A stretch of DNA of 43,378 bases from a virus: IMG/VR virus record IMGVR_UViG_3300042996_000003, positions 1 through 43,378 of that record. One strand, written 5' to 3'. Below are positions 40,411-43,378 of this stretch, one piece after another. Each line of letters begins with the position of its first letter. Position 1 is the stretch's first letter. The notes beneath the pieces were generated by a model. The model saw only the letters and a program-made list of their open reading frames with translations, was not told where the DNA came from and ran no database searches. The position numbers were made by a program, and so were the translations under genes.

Positions 40411-40450
40411 AGCTCAAGTTATAAGCATAACTCAAGTCTGCTTGCAAGAC
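40411..40450. promoter_or_regulatory. CI/Cro operator and early leftward promoter
   Basis: AGTTATAAGCATAACT (40417-40432) is a perfect 6+4+6 inverted repeat. CTCAAGT is repeated at 40413 and 40431. CTTGCAAG (40441-40448) is a second palindrome. On the minus strand TTGCAA, an 18-base spacer and TATAAC form a leftward promoter whose start would fall at or next to the Cro-like ATG. The palindrome overlaps that -10, as expected for repressor control. Confidence 0.65.
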
Positions 40451-40495
40451 ACTCTTACATGGACGCAACCAGTGCTCGTGCTTCAAATCCCTCCC

Positions 40496-41197
40496 ATGAT
40501 CAAAGGTGACCAAGCCGTCAAAGTTGGAGCCGCAATACGCCAAGCCCGCAAACAGCGCGGCAAGGTGATGAGAAATATTGCGGAGCATCTAAAGATCGAC
40601 GTTGCGGCCGTCGGCAATTGGGAAATCGGGAGAAATTTACCGTCAACTAGCAACCTGATGGCCACTGCAGCCTATCTCGGCGTTGACCCTGAGGCTCTGA
40701 GCCGGGGCGAGGTAATATTCCGGGACACACCAGCGGAGGGACCGGTGGCAGATGCTGAGATCATCAGCGATTTTGGCCAACCTCCTACCGGCCCTTTGGA
40801 TGTCGAACTGCTCGGCGTCGCAGTAGGCGGAGACGACGGCGACTTCTCATTCAACGGCGAAGTGGTGGGGTTCGTAAGGCGACCCGCCGGCATCGCTCAC
40901 CTTCGAAAGGTCTTTGCGTTGCACATACTGAGCGACAGCATGGTACCGCGTTACGACCCAGGTGAGGTTATATACTGCGGAGGGCGTGACCCAATTCCGG
41001 GAGATCACGTGGTAATTGAGATGTTTCCGGCGGAAGGGACTAAGGCCGGAAAGGCATTCGTCAAGAAACTCGTGAGGCGCACCTCAAGCCAGATCATTAC
41101 CCGCCAGTACAATCCAGACCAAGAGTTGATCTTTGACCCCTACGAGGTCAAGCACGTATGGCGCGTGATCCCGACGCGCGAGCTTCTCGGGTTCTAG
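40496..41197 (+). CDS. S24/LexA-type CI repressor
   Basis: A 233-residue repressor. Residues about 8-62 are a helix-turn-helix domain (VKVGAAIRQARKQRG, HLKIDVAAVGNWEIG). The C-terminal half is a self-cleaving S24 domain with Ser148 in SDSMVPRYDPG and Lys190 in AFVKKLV. The ATG at 40496 has no ribosome binding site, so translation may be leaderless or start slightly upstream. It is the expected lysogeny repressor, likely inactivated in the SOS response. Its last 50 bases overlap the convergent zinc-ribbon gene. Confidence 0.9.
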   Translation: MIKGDQAVKVGAAIRQARKQRGKVMRNIAEHLKIDVAAVGNWEIGRNLPSTSNLMATAAYLGVDPEALSRGEVIFRDTPAEGPVADAEIISDFGQPPTGPLDVELLGVAVGGDDGDFSFNGEVVGFVRRPAGIAHLRKVFALHILSDSMVPRYDPGEVIYCGGRDPIPGDHVVIEMFPAEGTKAGKAFVKKLVRRTSSQIITRQYNPDQELIFDPYEVKHVWRVIPTRELLGF

Positions 41198-41456
41198 AAG
41201 TCCAGGCCTCAGCACGGCGTTTCACCGCTTCATTCACGAAAGCCGCCTGGAGACTGATGTTCTTTCCTGGCAGACCGTCTTGCCGACACATCGTACAACT
41301 CAGTTTGCTTCCAAGATCCGACAGCTTCACCATTGCGCCGACGCCGTATTTTGCCAACTGGTCTGGCTGCAGCCAGCGGCTGTGACCGCAGTCCGCACAT
41401 TCAACGGCTATCGAAATAGTCTCCCCTACTGTTGGCTCGGAGGTTGGCAAAGCCAT
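41148..41456 (-). CDS. Zinc-ribbon protein convergent with the repressor
   Basis: A 102-residue protein with two zinc-ribbon pairs, ECADCGHSRW and SCTMCRQDGLPG. AGGTGA lies about 6 bases before ATG 41456. I remember similar small zinc-ribbon proteins as common in Hyphomicrobiales genomes and phages. Its C-terminal end runs 50 bases into the end of the CI gene on the other strand. DNA or RNA binding is likely; function unknown. Confidence 0.78.
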   Translation of the reverse strand: MALPTSEPTVGETISIAVECADCGHSRWLQPDQLAKYGVGAMVKLSDLGSKLSCTMCRQDGLPGKNISLQAAFVNEAVKRRAEAWTSRTREARASGSRAIRA

Positions 41457-41550
41457 TTTCTCACCTGCATGTTCCGCTTTGGTTCTATCGTTGATTCTTT
41501 TTGGCCAAGAGTCGAGAGCCTTAAGCTAAGAATCTTTTTATGAGTTCTGC

Positions 41551-41579
41551 TTGCATTTCGATATGAGTGGAACTTATAG
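41551..41579 (+). promoter_or_regulatory. Rightward promoter for the integrase operon
   Basis: TTGCAT (41551-41556), a 17-base spacer and TTATAG (41574-41579) make a good sigma-70-type promoter. It lies just before the first gene of the rightward block that ends with the integrase. Confidence 0.55.
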
Positions 41580-41605
41580 TTGCTCATCCTAACTTGGAGG
41601 GCAAA

Positions 41606-42022
41606 GTGCTCAAACATCACGCTGTTAACCCGCACCATTCGTATCCAACCGTCAAAGAACTTCGTATCGATGCCCTAGCGGCGGCGATGATCGACCTAAA
41701 TGCGGAAGGCGGAGCAACTCGCCAACGGCTGCTTGAGGATGGCTGGACACCTAGTTTCCTCGACGAACATGAAACTGCAGCGCGCGCGCTTGCCAACAAG
41801 CGTTTCGTCCGGGACGTGAATGAAGACCCGGTCAAGTCATTGCGCCAAGTCGAAGAGGACATGGCCGACGTCATCAAGACCATGCTCCCGGCCAAGCAGA
41901 TGCTTATCGCCGAGCTGCAAGCGCGCAGTTTCACTAAAGTGCAGATTGATCTGTTGATGCGGAAAGCCATGGCTCGCGCGGCACTGGCTTTTGCTCATGG
42001 AAATACCGGGTTGGTGGCCTGA
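41606..42022 (+). CDS. Hypothetical protein leading the integrase operon
   Basis: A 138-residue, mostly helical charged protein. The start chosen is GTG 41606, with GGAGGG just upstream and the promoter at 41551-41579 before it; a GTG 13 codons earlier is less well placed. A central region (SLRQVEEDMADVIKTMLPAKQM) is likely a coiled coil, and the rest contains several short helices. It could be a small DNA-binding or regulatory protein. No family is recognised. The stop overlaps the next small gene (TGATG). Confidence 0.65.
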   Translation: MLKHHAVNPHHSYPTVKELRIDALAAAMIDLNAEGGATRQRLLEDGWTPSFLDEHETAARALANKRFVRDVNEDPVKSLRQVEEDMADVIKTMLPAKQMLIAELQARSFTKVQIDLLMRKAMARAALAFAHGNTGLVA

Positions 42023-42111
42023 TGGAAGCGATCGTTTCTAGGCTGCAATCTGATCTAGCAATGGCGGTTATCGCCCTTGCCATCCTGTGCTTCACTCTTG
42101 GCTCGATCTGA
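42022..42111 (+). CDS. 29-residue membrane microprotein
   Basis: A short frame whose ATG overlaps the previous stop as TGATG. The product starts MEAIVSRLQSDLA and ends in a hydrophobic span (AVIALAILCFTLGS). It resembles, in length and form, the microprotein at 2177-2266. The coupled start is the main support. Confidence 0.45.
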   Translation: MEAIVSRLQSDLAMAVIALAILCFTLGSI

Positions 42112-42113
42112 CA

Positions 42114-42293
42114 ATGACCCGCGCTCTCGCCATAACACGCCGCCAGGCCGATACGCTGTTCAAGGCAGCGGACAAGGCTGGCGGCATCGTCGAGGTCGAG
42201 ACGCCAATTGGCATCATCCGTATTATTCCAGCGGCTCTTGCCCCCAAGCCGGATCGCAAGCCGGTTGACACGGAGCCCGAGGGCTATCTTTGA
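42114..42293 (+). CDS. Small protein upstream of the integrase
   Basis: A 59-residue protein starting at ATG 42114, 2 bases after the previous stop. It begins MTRALAITRRQADTLFKAAD and ends in a Pro-rich polar tail. Small basic proteins of this kind often sit directly before integrases in Hyphomicrobiales phages; an excisionase-like role is possible, but the helix-turn-helix is weak. Its stop overlaps the integrase start (TGATG). Confidence 0.65.
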   Translation: MTRALAITRRQADTLFKAADKAGGIVEVETPIGIIRIIPAALAPKPDRKPVDTEPEGYL

Positions 42294-43378
42294 TGCAGGC
42301 CATGCCGCGTCCTCGCAAACCCTATGTTCAACGGGAAACAACCCGCCACAAGAAAACGGTATGGTACTTCCGCAAGGGAGAGGGACCTCGCGTGCGGCTG
42401 CGCGGGGATTATGAAAGCCCGGAATGGCTGGCAGACTATGAAGCCGCGTTGGGCATTTCGAACAATGACGCTCCCGCTGCAAAGGCTTCAAAGGGAACAC
42501 TCGGCTGGCTGGTCGAGCAATATCTCAACAGCTTAGCCTTCACGAACTTAGCCGCGGGAACGCAAAAGGCGCGGCGCTCTATTCTGAAAAGCGCAATTGC
42601 CCATGGCGCCAATCTATCGATCGACAAGATCAGCCGAGGCACGATCGTTGCGGGCCGCGATCGCCGCCGCGACACGCCGGCGGCTGCCGTCAACTTCGTT
42701 AAATCCATGAAGGCATTGTTCGTCTGGGCTGTCGAGGCGCAGCACATGGCCAGCAATCCAGCTGCCGATCTCAAGAACCCTGCGCCAAAGACGGAAGGGC
42801 ATCACACCTGGACCATCGAAGAGGTTCGGCAGTTCTGGGAAAAGCACCCGCTCGGAACCCGTGCGCGCCTCGCCATGGACATCATGCTCTTCTCGGGCAT
42901 GCGCTCAAGCGATGCTGTTCTATTCGGGCCGGGCCACGTGCGCAACGGATGGGGACATTACCGCTCGGTAAAGACTGGCATTGAGGTAGACTTCCCAATT
43001 CTACCTGCACTGCAGGCGTCGATCGACGCAAGCAAGACTGGCCACATGGTCTACATCATCACCGACCATGGCGGGCCGTTCAAATCTGCTGCCAGCTTTG
43101 GCAACTGGTTCCGCAAGCAATGCAAGCTGGCGAAGGTGCCAGGCCGTGCCCACGGACTGCGCAAGGCAGGCGCGACCTTCGCAGCCGAGAATGGCGCCAG
43201 CGATCAGCAGCTCATGGCAATGTTCGGCTGGAACGATGCCCGTCAGGCGAGCCTCTATACGCGTAAAGCGAACCGAGGAAAGCTGGCTGGAGAAGCAGCC
43301 AGAATGCTCGGGGAAGGACAAGACGGGAACATCCTATCCCCGCACCTTTTACCAAACAGCCCCGCACCTAGCAATTAA
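42293..43378 (+). CDS. int: Tyrosine recombinase (phage integrase)
   Basis: A 361-residue integrase. Catalytic residues are Arg204 in SGMRSSD, His287 and Arg290 in HGLR, Trp313 in FGWN (in place of the second His) and Tyr322 in SLYTRKA. A core-binding domain (about 65-160) precedes the catalytic domain. ATG 42293 overlaps the preceding stop (TGATG). TTG 42290 and ATG 42302 are alternatives. The gene ends on the last base of the window, so the attachment site probably lies just beyond. Confidence 0.95.
   Translation: MQAMPRPRKPYVQRETTRHKKTVWYFRKGEGPRVRLRGDYESPEWLADYEAALGISNNDAPAAKASKGTLGWLVEQYLNSLAFTNLAAGTQKARRSILKSAIAHGANLSIDKISRGTIVAGRDRRRDTPAAAVNFVKSMKALFVWAVEAQHMASNPAADLKNPAPKTEGHHTWTIEEVRQFWEKHPLGTRARLAMDIMLFSGMRSSDAVLFGPGHVRNGWGHYRSVKTGIEVDFPILPALQASIDASKTGHMVYIITDHGGPFKSAASFGNWFRKQCKLAKVPGRAHGLRKAGATFAAENGASDQQLMAMFGWNDARQASLYTRKANRGKLAGEAARMLGEGQDGNILSPHLLPNSPAPSN

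Noticed and set aside
40190-40495. An N-terminal extension of the CI repressor by about 100 residues
   Set aside because: It would run through the Cro-like gene and the operator on the other strand. The extra sequence is not protein-like, and the helix-turn-helix domain starts right after ATG 40496.
43300-43378. A tRNA or attachment site at the right edge
   Set aside because: The window ends with the integrase stop codon, and no tRNA-like structure or repeat shared with the left end was seen.

Overview
This window is one near-complete temperate siphophage genome (prophage) of about 43 kb. The host is probably an alphaproteobacterium, most likely of the Hyphomicrobiales. The guess rests on high G+C, the GTA-type tail chaperone, the style of the head, tail and small early genes, and frequent GTG/TTG starts; the genus cannot be told. 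The first base closes the leftmost gene and the last base closes the integrase gene, so both ends coincide with phage gene ends. No attachment site or tRNA is visible inside.

Right end (about 37.3-43.4 kb): a rightward block holds a small regulator-like gene, two very small genes and a tyrosine integrase (42293-43378). A LexA/S24-type CI repressor (40496-41197) diverges from a Cro-like gene (40195-40410) across a short operator region. The early operon then runs leftward from the Cro-like gene to about 28 kb, with almost every gene joined to the next by ATGA, GTGA or TTGA overlaps. In order it holds a CII-like regulator, a ParB-like/HTH protein, a C5 cytosine methyltransferase, a helicase-DNA methyltransferase fusion, small unknown genes, a zinc-finger/TOPRIM primase, a PAPS-reductase-like PP-loop protein and a D5-type SF3 helicase.

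A 414-bp non-coding stretch (27641-28054) follows the helicase gene. It carries nine exact copies of ACCCTCT (either strand), related AACCTCTT elements, two long inverted repeats and an AT-rich block. It could be a replication origin, a regulatory hub or both. To its left come a gene of unknown function, an HNH endonuclease, small and large terminase, HK97 portal, S49 prohead protease, an HK97-fold major capsid protein with an unexpected N-terminal membrane segment, decoration and connector genes, tail tube, a tail chaperone pair with a clear A7 slippery site for -1 frameshifting, tape measure, distal tail genes, a GNAT acetyltransferase, a J-like tail tip protein, a tail fibre and a tail SGNH esterase. 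Endolysin and holin-type membrane genes close the left end.

Rightward cargo (moron-like) genes are set against the leftward late operon. One is a secreted or anchored 110-residue protein between the tape measure and the tail chaperones (14618-14950). Others lie between the lysis and tail-fibre genes, including a 656-residue AT3-SGNH O-acyltransferase (2393-4363) that meets the tail SGNH esterase tail to tail. Several intrinsic terminators lie inside the late region, so either antitermination or several promoters must serve it.

The points most worth following are: (1) a 426-codon second open frame inside the cytosine methyltransferase gene with its own periodic WPTP motif and a recognisable C-terminal signature; (2) the ACCCTCT array and its hairpins; (3) the membrane segment on the major capsid protein; (4) the esterase/acyltransferase pair. 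All functional names come from motif reading and memory of families; no database was searched.
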